Positions 1 to 6,213 of a stretch of 6,357 nt of DNA are shown in pieces (position 1 is the stretch's first letter; each line of letters opens with the position of its first letter). The stretch is taken from the NCBI GenBank assembly GCA_905193085.1, contig CAJJNI010000147.1, positions 1 to 6,357 of the forward strand. The letters are read 5' to 3'. The translations under genes and the position numbers were made by a program. The notes below the pieces were generated by a model, which ran no database searches, was not told the DNA's origin, and saw only the letters and a program-made list of their open reading frames with translations. Origin of the DNA: an uncultured Lachnospiraceae bacterium (GTDB lineage: Bacteria > Bacillota > Clostridia > Lachnospirales > Lachnospiraceae).

Positions 1-489
1 CATGTTGCCATAATAAATTTTTCTTCCAAAAAAGTCGCTGTCAGAATCATCTATATTCATCTGAAGTGTTATCGTTTTTCCGCAGTCTTTTTGTGTAACA
101 GGAAGTGTAACCCAGACACCTTTTACGACTTTTCCGGGAATTTTATTTAGCGAATTGTTAAAATCGGTTCTTTTAATACCATCAATATACACTTCTATAT
201 TAATTCCGGTATATGTTGCCAGAATCGTATCATCTGTAAAATTATCAGGCAGAATTGATGTCAGTTTTATTACTTCATTTTCCTCTAATTTCAATTGTGT
301 TGGGAGCACAAGCTGCCCGCTTTTACCAGAACTTGTCGTATAAGTCCATTTATTATCCAATGGTTTATACCAGTGCGGAAACATCTCCGGACTCTTAATA
401 AGCACCTGGCTTAAAATCATAAATAAAACAACACCTACCGCAAGAATTGCAAAAACAATTTCTAAAAATTTATCCAAATGTCTGTTCAT
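1..489 (-). CDS. Partial membrane-anchored protein with extracytoplasmic sensor-like domain (N-terminal 163 residues)
   Basis: The frame opens with ATG at 489 and stays open to the left window edge, so only the first 163 residues are visible. An AGGGG ribosome binding site lies at 495-499, five bases before the ATG. Residues about 9-31 form one hydrophobic membrane segment preceded by a short basic N-terminus (Arg3, His4, Lys7). This fits an uncleaved signal anchor with the rest outside the cell. Residues about 48-163 look like a beta-rich domain; the stretch YIDGIKR (101-107), then KGVWVTLPV (123-131) and an ITLQM strand, resembles the lectin-like or galactose-binding-like input domains that I recall in front of GGDEF, EAL or histidine kinase modules in Lachnospiraceae. 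The output domain lies outside the window, so the function is not shown. It starts 21 bases after the ptsI stop with no terminator between, so co-transcription with ptsI is likely. Coding is well supported; the sensor assignment is inference. Confidence 0.6.
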   Translation of the reverse strand, partial: MNRHLDKFLEIVFAILAVGVVLFMILSQVLIKSPEMFPHWYKPLDNKWTYTTSSGKSGQLVLPTQLKLEENEVIKLTSILPDNFTDDTILATYTGINIEVYIDGIKRTDFNNSLNKIPGKVVKGVWVTLPVTQKDCGKTITLQMNIDDSDSDFFGRKIYYGNM

Positions 490-510
490 AAAAACCCCTA
501 TTCTTTACAA

Positions 511-2133
511 TTAGCATTTTATTTTTCTTATCTTATCACGAAGTGCAAGAACTCTTCCCGGTGAAACTGACAACTCATCAACACCCATTTTCAAAAATCT
601 TTCTGTCATTGAAAGGTCTGCTCCAAGCTCTCCACACACACCGGCCCATATTCCGGCGTCATGAGCATTTTTACATACAAGCTCCATCAACTTTAATATG
701 CTTTCATGATATGGATTGAAAAATGACTCAAGTTTCGGATTCTGTCTGTCGATTGCAAGTGTATATTGTGATAAATCATTTGTGCCAATACTGAAAAAAT
801 CAACTTCTTTTGCAAGCTTATCACTGATTAAGGCTGCCGCAGGTGTTTCTATCATTATTCCCTGCTCTGGAATTCTGTAATTTATTTTCTGCAATTTAAG
901 TTCTTCTTCTACTTCACCTACTATTTTCCTGATTCTATGAACTTCTTCCAGACTTATTATCATTGGATACATAACCTTTATGTTGCCATAGACGCATGCC
1001 CTGAATACCGCTCTTAACTGCGTCTTAAAAATGTCCGTCCTTGTAAGACATATCCTTATAGCCCTGTAACCAAGCGCCGGATTTTCTTCTTTTCCCAAAT
1101 CAAAATAATCACACATTTTGTCGGCGCCGATATCAAGTGTTCTTATTATAACCGGCTTTTCTGCCATTGTTTCCGCAACGGTCTTATATATTTTAAACTG
1201 TTCTTCTTCCGTTGGGAAATTATCTCTCTCTAAATATATAAATTCACTTCGGAATAAACCTATACCCTCGGCATCATTTTCAAGAACCATTGCCAAATCT
1301 TTTAAATTTCCTATATTAGCATACAGCATTATCTTTTTTCCATCTAAAGTGACTGTATCCTGCCCCTTTAATTTTAAAAGAAGCTGTTTTTTTTCATTAT
1401 CTTCATTTTGAAGTTTCTGCTTCTTTGCCAGTATTTCATCTGTCGGATTAACATATATTTTCCCCTCAAAACCATCTACAATTGCAATTGCACCGTCAAG
1501 CAAATCATCAAGTGGAATATCAGCAGACACTAATGCCGGTATTCCCATTGTTCTTGCTAAAATTGCAGTATGTGAATTGGTAGAACCTTTAGATGTCACA
1601 AATGAAATAACTTTATCTTTGTCCATTGCAACTGTCTGTGACGGAGCTAAATCACTTGCTACAATAATAGAATTTCTCTCATTTACAGTCTCTTCTCTTG
1701 TATCACCGACAAGTATATTAATTATCCTCTCAGAAATATCTTTAATATCCGCAGCCCTTTCTTTCATATATTCATCGTCCATAGCACTGAACATACTCTG
1801 GAAGTTGTCACTTGTACTTGCAACTGCAAACTCGGCATTTACATTCTGTGATTTAATTATATTCTCAATTGATTCATTATAATCCTCATCTTCAAGCATC
1901 ATGCGGTGAACCTCAAAAATTGCGGCATTAGCTTCACCGACCTCCTTTAATGCTTTATTATATAAATTATCAAGCTGTTCTGATGCTTTTTTTCTCGCCT
2001 CTTTATATCTTTCAAATTCTTTCCTGCTGTCCTTTATTTTTCTTCTGAATATCTGCTTCTTCTCAGTTTTAAATATGGAAATTCTGCCAATTGCAATTCC
2101 TCCAAATACACTTTTGCCACTATAAACCTGCAT
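511..2133 (-). CDS. ptsI: Phosphoenolpyruvate-protein phosphotransferase (PTS enzyme I)
   Basis: Enzyme I takes phosphate from phosphoenolpyruvate onto its own histidine and passes it to HPr, the first cytoplasmic step of PTS sugar uptake. I chose the ATG at 2133 (540 residues) because GAAAGGGGAA sits just before it and the protein then opens with the family's GGIAIG motif (11-16). The frame extends to another ATG at 2214, but those 27 codons lack a good RBS and family similarity. Residues 1-230 are the HPr-binding and phosphohistidine domains, with the active-site His188 in GSTNSHTAILAR (183-194). The TIM-barrel PEP-binding part follows: Arg295 in GLFRSEF, RTLDIGADK (330-338), Glu429 in MIETPAA, Asn452-Asp453 in SIGTNDLSQYT, and catalytic Cys500 in GVCGELG. 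All key residues are present. The protein stops soon after the SVSPGR segment and is about 30 residues shorter than the usual 570-575. No ptsH is adjacent; secG lies upstream behind a terminator. Confidence 0.97.
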   Translation of the reverse strand: MQVYSGKSVFGGIAIGRISIFKTEKKQIFRRKIKDSRKEFERYKEARKKASEQLDNLYNKALKEVGEANAAIFEVHRMMLEDEDYNESIENIIKSQNVNAEFAVASTSDNFQSMFSAMDDEYMKERAADIKDISERIINILVGDTREETVNERNSIIVASDLAPSQTVAMDKDKVISFVTSKGSTNSHTAILARTMGIPALVSADIPLDDLLDGAIAIVDGFEGKIYVNPTDEILAKKQKLQNEDNEKKQLLLKLKGQDTVTLDGKKIMLYANIGNLKDLAMVLENDAEGIGLFRSEFIYLERDNFPTEEEQFKIYKTVAETMAEKPVIIRTLDIGADKMCDYFDLGKEENPALGYRAIRICLTRTDIFKTQLRAVFRACVYGNIKVMYPMIISLEEVHRIRKIVGEVEEELKLQKINYRIPEQGIMIETPAAALISDKLAKEVDFFSIGTNDLSQYTLAIDRQNPKLESFFNPYHESILKLMELVCKNAHDAGIWAGVCGELGADLSMTERFLKMGVDELSVSPGRVLALRDKIRKIKC

Positions 2134-2253
2134 ATAATTCCCCTTTCTACACAAAATCCGTATATCTCCATATATTGTTACCGATATTACTATTCTTAGT
2201 CGCAAAACCTGCATAAACCCGAAAAATACACTTCACCAATTTCTTAAGTTTAT
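2134..2253. other. Intergenic region upstream of ptsI
   Basis: This gap lies between the secG terminator and the ptsI start. Because the terminator precedes it, the ptsI promoter should lie here. I find no convincing sigma-A site: the nearest pair on the minus strand, TTGGTG and TATGCA with an 18-base spacer, is poor. No antiterminator hairpin or sugar-regulator operator is obvious. The stretch contains an in-frame extension of ptsI (2134-2214) that I do not believe is translated, and one copy of an 11-base direct repeat described in the findings. Confidence 0.5.
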
Positions 2254-2293
2254 AAACAAAAACAACCATCTCACACAAAAATGAAATGGTTGT
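2254..2293 (-). terminator. Rho-independent terminator after secG
   Basis: On the minus strand a 12-base-pair stem (arms 2282-2293 and 2262-2273, with one G-U wobble) encloses an eight-base loop and is followed directly by TTTTGTTT. It begins 25 bases after the secG stop codon. The T-run lies only on the minus-strand side, so it ends leftward transcription. No other terminator separates the preceding genes, so it should stop both secG transcripts and any read-through from the ychF-lgt-adh operon. Confidence 0.9.
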
Positions 2294-2318
2294 AATCTAC
2301 ATGCTTTAAAAATAAATC

Positions 2319-2720
2319 TTATTCTGCTGCTTCTCCGGTTGTATCTTCTGCAGAATCTGTTGTATCATTGTTATCTGTTGTAGAAGACTCTCCCGTTGTA
2401 TCAGATACAGTTGAATTATCACTGTTATTTACTGTTGAATTTGTTGTAGTTGTATTTGTTGTTGTCTTAGAACCTGGGTCTGCAATTGAAGGAACATTCA
2501 ACAAAATTGCAAAAATGAAAAATAAAATTACTAATACTTTAGTTCCTTTTTCAAGCTTACCTTCCATAGAACGACCTTTATTTTTTCCCCAGTAAGTATC
2601 TGCTGCACCGCTAATAGCTCCAAGTCCGCTTGATTTACTTTCCTGAAGCAGAATAATAACTGCCAATGCAAGACAAACAATGATAAATAAAACTGTTAAA
2701 ATCATCTTTAATGCTGCCAA
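2319..2720 (-). CDS. secG: Preprotein translocase subunit SecG
   Basis: SecG is the small membrane subunit of the SecYEG channel and assists SecA-driven export. The protein has two membrane segments (about 6-25 and 60-77). Between them lies the family loop, QESKSSGLGAISGAADTYWG (26-45), followed by a basic stretch. I place the start at the TTG at 2720 (133 residues): AGGAGG lies at 2730-2735, nine bases before it, and the resulting MAALKMILTV opening matches SecG N-termini. The frame extends upstream to an ATG at 2762, but that would place the RBS and part of the promoter inside the gene. The ATG at 2705 is 24 bases from the RBS. The C-terminus is unusual: residues 84-133 form a tail of mostly Thr, Ser, Asn, Asp and Glu, expected outside the membrane from known SecG topology. 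It has its own promoter after the dehydrogenase gene and its own terminator. I recall rnr and smpB as its common neighbours in Firmicutes; neither is here. Confidence 0.93.
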   Translation of the reverse strand: MAALKMILTVLFIIVCLALAVIILLQESKSSGLGAISGAADTYWGKNKGRSMEGKLEKGTKVLVILFFIFAILLNVPSIADPGSKTTTNTTTTNSTVNNSDNSTVSDTTGESSTTDNNDTTDSAEDTTGEAAE

Positions 2721-2729
2721 CTCATCACA

Positions 2730-2735
2730 CCTCCT
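2730..2735 (-). promoter_or_regulatory. Ribosome binding site that fixes the secG TTG start
   Basis: A full AGGAGG on the minus strand. It stands nine bases before the in-frame TTG at 2720 and four bases before an out-of-frame ATG at 2725 that opens only a five-codon frame. It therefore decides against the upstream ATG at 2762 as the secG start. Confidence 0.85.
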
Positions 2736-2752
2736 AATTTCACACAAAATAG

Positions 2753-2781
2753 ATTGTACCATATAATAACATTAATTTCAA
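2753..2781 (-). promoter_or_regulatory. Sigma-A promoter of secG
   Basis: On the minus strand, -35 TTGAAA (2776-2781) is followed by a 17-base spacer and -10 TACAAT (2753-2758). A TG one base before the -10 makes it an extended -10 site. Both hexamers match five of six consensus bases. Transcription should start near 2746, giving a leader of about 25 bases that carries the AGGAGG. The -35 begins only seven bases beyond the dehydrogenase stop codon, so secG can be expressed independently of the upstream operon. Confidence 0.85.
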
Positions 2782-2788
2782 CTAAATT

Positions 2789-3979
2789 TTATATATTATT
2801 TAATATACTTTTAACAATGCCTTCGCTGTACGCAGTTACCATAACTTCAATTATCTGTTCTTTTGAAGGCTGAATTGGGTTTGTAGGAAGGCTTGCATCT
2901 TTTAATGCATTCTGTGCAAGTATATCTGCATCTTCCAGTTTAAAGGCTGTTGATGTAAGATACGGTATATTTACATCTGTAGAAAGTTGTTTTACTGCCA
3001 AAACTGCAGCCTTTGAAGCTTCTTCACTGCTCATTTTCGTAGTATCAACACCTAATGCAGCAGCTATATCTGCCATTCTGTCAGTACAGTACGGACGGTT
3101 AAATTCCATACAGTGAGGAAGAAGTATTGCATTTGCAACACCGTGTGGAGTATGATAAAATCCACCAAGCTGATGCGCTATTGCATGAACTATTCCAAGT
3201 CCGGCATTTGAAAAAGCGTATCCTGCCATATACTCTGCCCAGCACATATCAGTTCTTGCAGATATATTACTTCCATCTTTTACAGCAGTTCTTAAAGATT
3301 TTGAAACAAGCTTTATTGCGCCGAGTGCAAGATTATCTGTATAAGGATTGTGACCTGTTGCCACATATGCTTCAATTGCATGTGTAAGCGCGTCCATACC
3401 TGTTGCTGCTGTAAGTGCCGGAGGCATTCCAACCATCAAATCAGGGTCATCAATCGCAAGGTATGCAAGACAGTTTCCATCAACCATAAGCATTTTAACT
3501 TTGCGCACTTCATCAGTAACAACATATGCCCTTGTTACTTCTGAACCGGTTCCTGCTGTTGTGTTAACTGCAATTATCGGTGAACCCGGTTTTAATGAGC
3601 GGTCATATCCTGCATAATCTTCTATTTTTCCACCATTGGCTGACAAAATACTTACTGCTTTTGCAACATCTATCGGTGAGCCGCCACCAATTGCAATAAT
3701 GTAGTCACAATTATTTGTACGGAAAAACTCTGTAGCTTCATTTACTATTGATACGGTAGGATTTGGCTGTACTTTGTTATATATTTCATACTGGCAGCCT
3801 CCCTTTGTCAAAACATCTGTTATTTTTCCGGCTGTACCGATTTTACATAATCCCTCGTCTGTTACGATAAGTGCTTTTTTCACTCCGAGATTTTTAATAT
3901 ATCTGGGAATCTCATTGATGCTGCCTTTACCAATAATGGTATGTGCCGGTTGAAATAATTCTGTTACCTGTTCCTCCAT
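2789..3979 (-). CDS. Iron-containing (group III) alcohol dehydrogenase
   Basis: This family reduces aldehydes to alcohols, or the reverse, with NAD(P)H and a bound divalent metal, usually iron, in the cytoplasm. The 396-residue length is normal (380-400). The N-terminal nucleotide-binding half has IAIGGGSPIDVAKA (95-108) and the TTAGTGSEVT motif (140-149). Asp41 after the ALIVT strand matches, by my recollection, the position that favours NADH in FucO. The C-terminal helical half carries the four expected metal ligands: Asp196 and His200 in GMDALTHAIEAY, His265 in GIVHAIAHQLGG and His279 in HTPHG. Relatives with these motifs include lactaldehyde reductase (FucO), 1,3-propanediol dehydrogenase and butanol or methanol dehydrogenases; the sequence does not tell which substrate is used, so I give no symbol. 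The ATG has an AAGGT site seven bases upstream. It starts 24 bases after the lgt stop, which suggests co-transcription with lgt and ychF, though no functional link is evident. Confidence 0.95.
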   Translation of the reverse strand: MEEQVTELFQPAHTIIGKGSINEIPRYIKNLGVKKALIVTDEGLCKIGTAGKITDVLTKGGCQYEIYNKVQPNPTVSIVNEATEFFRTNNCDYIIAIGGGSPIDVAKAVSILSANGGKIEDYAGYDRSLKPGSPIIAVNTTAGTGSEVTRAYVVTDEVRKVKMLMVDGNCLAYLAIDDPDLMVGMPPALTAATGMDALTHAIEAYVATGHNPYTDNLALGAIKLVSKSLRTAVKDGSNISARTDMCWAEYMAGYAFSNAGLGIVHAIAHQLGGFYHTPHGVANAILLPHCMEFNRPYCTDRMADIAAALGVDTTKMSSEEASKAAVLAVKQLSTDVNIPYLTSTAFKLEDADILAQNALKDASLPTNPIQPSKEQIIEVMVTAYSEGIVKSILNNI

Positions 3980-4003
3980 AATATTTACCTTCTTTTCAAA
4001 TTA

Positions 4004-4879
4004 TTATTGTATATCTTCTGCTGCCTTTTTTGCTTTATGTGCCCTGTAATTTCCAAAGGTTATTACCCATGCTGAAACTACAACTAATACACATGCAAGA
4101 ACCTGCGAAACAGCTATTCCTGTATTTCCGATTGTGAGCTGGTCTGTTCTAAGCCCTTCTATCCAGGCTCTTCCAAGTCCATATCCGCCAAGATAGATAA
4201 AGAACAGTTCCCCGTCAAAATGCTTATGTTTTCTGTAAATCACAAGGAAAATAAATAACATAAGATTCCATAATGCTTCATAAAGGAATGTAGGATGCAC
4301 TAAAACACAATTGTCCTGCATATTATCTATCATTTTCTGTGATAAATCAGTTGACGACCTTACCATTTCTCTTGGTATTTTCATTGCCAGTAATGAATTA
4401 GTATAATCACCAAATGCTTCTCTGTTAAAGAAATTTCCAAATCTTCCGATAATCTGTCCAACTACAAGTCCCTGGCAGCATGTATCTGCCATAAGAAAGA
4501 AACTCTGTTTCTTTACTTTTGAAAAAACAATAAGTGTTATTACAGCAGCAATTACACCACCGTATATGGCAAGTCCGCCCTGCCTCAGATTTAGTATGCT
4601 GAGCAAATCTCCTTTATACAAATCCCATGAAAATATAACATAATAAATTCTTGCTCCTATTATTGAAAAAATAATTGCATACAGAATAAAGTCAAGATAC
4701 ATATCTTTATCCTGCCCGGTTCTTTTTGCCTCTGATTCTGCAATTAAAATACCCACAATCATCGCAATCACTATTGTTATTCCATAATATGCTATATCAA
4801 TTCCAAACACTGTAACTGTCTTTCCTACATGATTAAATGTAATTCCAAGATTTGGAAAACTGATTGCCCATTTATTCAA
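4004..4879 (-). CDS. lgt: Prolipoprotein diacylglyceryl transferase
   Basis: Lgt moves a diacylglyceryl group from phosphatidylglycerol to the lipobox cysteine of prelipoproteins, the first step of lipoprotein maturation in the cell membrane. The 291-residue protein has about seven hydrophobic segments. The family signature GRFGNFFNREAFG is at 145-157, with Arg146 matching E. coli Arg143 and Glu154 matching Glu151. HPTFLYE (195-201) follows, then GYGLGRAWIE, whose Tyr233, Arg237 and Glu241 match E. coli Tyr235, Arg239 and Glu243. The E. coli His103 position is Tyr106 here (GGLAIYGGV). The start is the TTG at 4879: GGAGG (4889-4893) lies nine bases before it, an in-frame TAG sits two codons upstream, and the next in-frame ATG is residue 40, inside a membrane segment. 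The RBS begins two bases after the ychF stop, so the two genes are tightly linked. The gene ends in two consecutive TAA codons. Confidence 0.97.
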   Translation of the reverse strand: MNKWAISFPNLGITFNHVGKTVTVFGIDIAYYGITIVIAMIVGILIAESEAKRTGQDKDMYLDFILYAIIFSIIGARIYYVIFSWDLYKGDLLSILNLRQGGLAIYGGVIAAVITLIVFSKVKKQSFFLMADTCCQGLVVGQIIGRFGNFFNREAFGDYTNSLLAMKIPREMVRSSTDLSQKMIDNMQDNCVLVHPTFLYEALWNLMLFIFLVIYRKHKHFDGELFFIYLGGYGLGRAWIEGLRTDQLTIGNTGIAVSQVLACVLVVVSAWVITFGNYRAHKAKKAAEDIQ

Positions 4880-4888
4880 TTTCTACAA

Positions 4889-4893
4889 CCTCC
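4889..4893 (-). promoter_or_regulatory. Ribosome binding site that fixes the lgt TTG start
   Basis: GGAGG on the minus strand, nine bases before TTG at 4879 and two bases after the ychF stop codon. The spacing equals that at secG, the other TTG-started gene here. An in-frame TAG at 4883-4885 rules out a longer lgt product. Confidence 0.85.
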
Positions 4894-4895
4894 AT

Positions 4896-5993
4896 TTACA
4901 CATTAAAACGGAATAAAATAACATCTCCGTCCTGGACAACATATTCCTTGCCTTCAAGACGAACAAGTCCTTTTTCTCTCGCAACAGTATATCCGCCGCA
5001 ATCAAGCAAATCCTGATAGTTGATAACTTCTGCACGGATAAAGCCTCTCTCAAAGTCTGTATGTATCTTTCCTGCAGCCTTTGGAGCCTTTGTTCCCTTT
5101 TTAATTGTCCATGCTCTTGTCTCATCTTCACCTGATGTAAGATAACTTATAAGACCAAGAAGACTGTAGCTTGCCTTGATAAGCTTGTCAAGTCCTGACT
5201 CTTTAAGACCGAGGTCTTCAAGGAACATCTGCTTTTCATCGTCATCAAGCTCTGCTATTTCCTGTTCAATCTGTGCACATATAACAAACACTTCGCTGTC
5301 TTCATTCTTTGCATATTCTTTTACTTCTTTTACATATTCATTGCCTGCCGCATCATCAGCCAAATCATCTTCTGATACATTAGCTGCAAAAATAACAGGC
5401 TTAGCTGTCAGTAAATTATATTCATTAAACCATGCCAGTTCATCTTCATCTGTAATTTCAAGACTCTTTGCAAGCTTGCCTTCTTCTAAGTGTGCTTTAA
5501 TTCTGTTAAGAAGCTCAAGCTCTTTTGCAAGTGCTTTATCATTTCTTGCACCACGGCTTGTCTTTGAAATTCTTCTGTCTAATATCTCAATATCTGAGAA
5601 AATAAGCTCCAGATTAATTGTCTCAATATCTCTAAGCGGATTAACAGAACCGTCTACATGTACTACATTAGTATCTTCAAAACATCTTACAACATGTACA
5701 ATTGCATCAACTTCACGAATATTTGATAAAAACTGATTACCAAGTCCTTCACCTTTAGATGCACCTTTCACAAGACCTGCAATATCTACAAATTCAATTA
5801 CTGCCGGTGTCACTTTCTTTGAATTATATAAATCGCCAAGCTTCTTTAACCTCTCATCAGGAACCATAACAACTCCCACATTAGGGTCGATTGTACAGAA
5901 CGGATAATTTGCTGATTCTGCTCCTGCTTTAGTTAATGAATTAAATAATGTACTCTTTCCAACATTTGGCAGTCCTACGATACCTAATTTCAT
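4896..5993 (-). CDS. ychF: Redox-regulated ribosome-associated ATPase YchF (Ola1/Obg-like)
   Basis: YchF is a cytoplasmic P-loop protein of the Obg-related family, found in nearly all organisms. Despite its GTPase fold it prefers ATP; it binds ribosomes and has been linked to stress responses. The 365-residue length is typical. The P-loop GLPNVGKST is at 7-15, with Leu8 replacing the usual catalytic Gln region of Ras-like proteins. G3 is DIAGL (70-74) followed by the conserved KGASKGEGLGNQFL. The nucleotide-specificity motif is NVSE (205-208) rather than NKxD, the mark of ATP preference. A helical arm spans about 120-190, and the C-terminal TGS domain about 283-365 begins in the SYLTSGEDETRAW region. 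The ATG at 5993 is chosen because the protein then opens MKLGIVGLPN as in the family; its ribosome binding site is weak (AGGT, ten bases away). It is the first gene of the apparent ychF-lgt-adh operon. An inverted repeat lies just upstream of the RBS. Confidence 0.98.
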   Translation of the reverse strand: MKLGIVGLPNVGKSTLFNSLTKAGAESANYPFCTIDPNVGVVMVPDERLKKLGDLYNSKKVTPAVIEFVDIAGLVKGASKGEGLGNQFLSNIREVDAIVHVVRCFEDTNVVHVDGSVNPLRDIETINLELIFSDIEILDRRISKTSRGARNDKALAKELELLNRIKAHLEEGKLAKSLEITDEDELAWFNEYNLLTAKPVIFAANVSEDDLADDAAGNEYVKEVKEYAKNEDSEVFVICAQIEQEIAELDDDEKQMFLEDLGLKESGLDKLIKASYSLLGLISYLTSGEDETRAWTIKKGTKAPKAAGKIHTDFERGFIRAEVINYQDLLDCGGYTVAREKGLVRLEGKEYVVQDGDVILFRFNV

Positions 5994-6010
5994 TTTATCT
6001 TTTACCTGTC

Positions 6011-6039
6011 CGAAAACCCTTGATTTATCGGGGTTTTCG
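6011..6039 (-). repeat. Inverted repeat in the ychF leader, next to the RBS
   Basis: Perfect nine-base arms CGAAAACCC and GGGTTTTCG enclose an eleven-base spacer. In the ychF transcript the hairpin would end three bases before the weak AGGT ribosome binding site and 17 bases before the start codon. No T-run follows on the minus strand, so it is not a terminator for leftward transcription. On the plus strand it is followed by a loosely T-rich stretch, so a weak terminator for antisense transcription is possible. Confidence 0.7.
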
Positions 6040-6090
6040 CCTTTCTATGTTTATTTTACTACACAAATCTTAAGACATTTCATATTTCAG

Positions 6091-6108
6091 GTACACAAAT
6101 CAGTGTAC
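6091..6108. repeat. Short inverted repeat (GTACAC-N6-GTGTAC)
   Basis: Perfect six-base arms around a six-base spacer, about 100 bases upstream of ychF. The size and symmetry would suit a dimeric repressor operator or a small RNA hairpin. No regulator gene is present to pair it with. Confidence 0.5.
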
Positions 6109-6140
6109 AAGTTTATTTGGTTATACTACATTTTTGATTT

Positions 6141-6168
6141 TTTATATTACTTTGAGTGCGTCTGTCAC
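6141..6168 (-). promoter_or_regulatory. Candidate proximal ychF promoter
   Basis: On the minus strand, GTGACA (6163-6168) and TATAAA (6141-6146) each match five of six consensus bases and are 16 bases apart. A start near 6134 would give ychF a leader of about 140 bases containing the inverted repeats at 6091-6108 and 6011-6039. AT-rich sequence gives chance matches easily, so confidence is limited. Confidence 0.4.
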
Positions 6169-6188
6169 ACTTTTTTAATATTTTATTT

Positions 6189-6213
6189 TGTGTCAGGCAG
6201 AAAATCTGACACA
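6189..6213. repeat. Inverted repeat TGTGTCAG-N9-CTGACACA
   Basis: Perfect eight-base arms around a nine-base spacer. On the plus strand it is followed by TTTT, so it could weakly terminate rightward (antisense) transcription. On the minus strand it is followed by A-rich sequence and would be a leader hairpin if the distal promoter is used. It could instead be an operator for a protein that recognises TGTCAG half-sites. Confidence 0.65.

Noticed and set aside
155..343. A 62-codon plus-strand frame near the left edge.
   Set aside because: It is antisense to the partial membrane protein, whose frame is open for 163 codons with a good ribosome binding site.
1577..1882. A 101-codon plus-strand frame opposite ptsI.
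   Set aside because: It lies wholly within the conserved phosphohistidine region of ptsI and shows no independent support.
2134..2214. An N-terminal extension of enzyme I from the ATG at 2214.
   Set aside because: It lacks a good ribosome binding site, and the family N-terminus aligns with the ATG at 2133, which has one.
4883..5131. An 82-codon minus-strand frame inside ychF.
   Set aside because: It is out of frame with ychF, overlaps its conserved TGS domain and has no family resemblance.
5176..5736. A 186-codon open frame on the plus strand opposite ychF.
   Set aside because: It is a Ser-rich mirror of a well-supported gene, has no recognisable family features, and arises from codon bias on the opposite strand.
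6151..6180. A possible plus-strand terminator with a weak GTG/CAC stem and a six-T run.
   Set aside because: The stem is short with a mismatch, and no plus-strand gene exists for it to serve; the T-run fits the AT-rich background.
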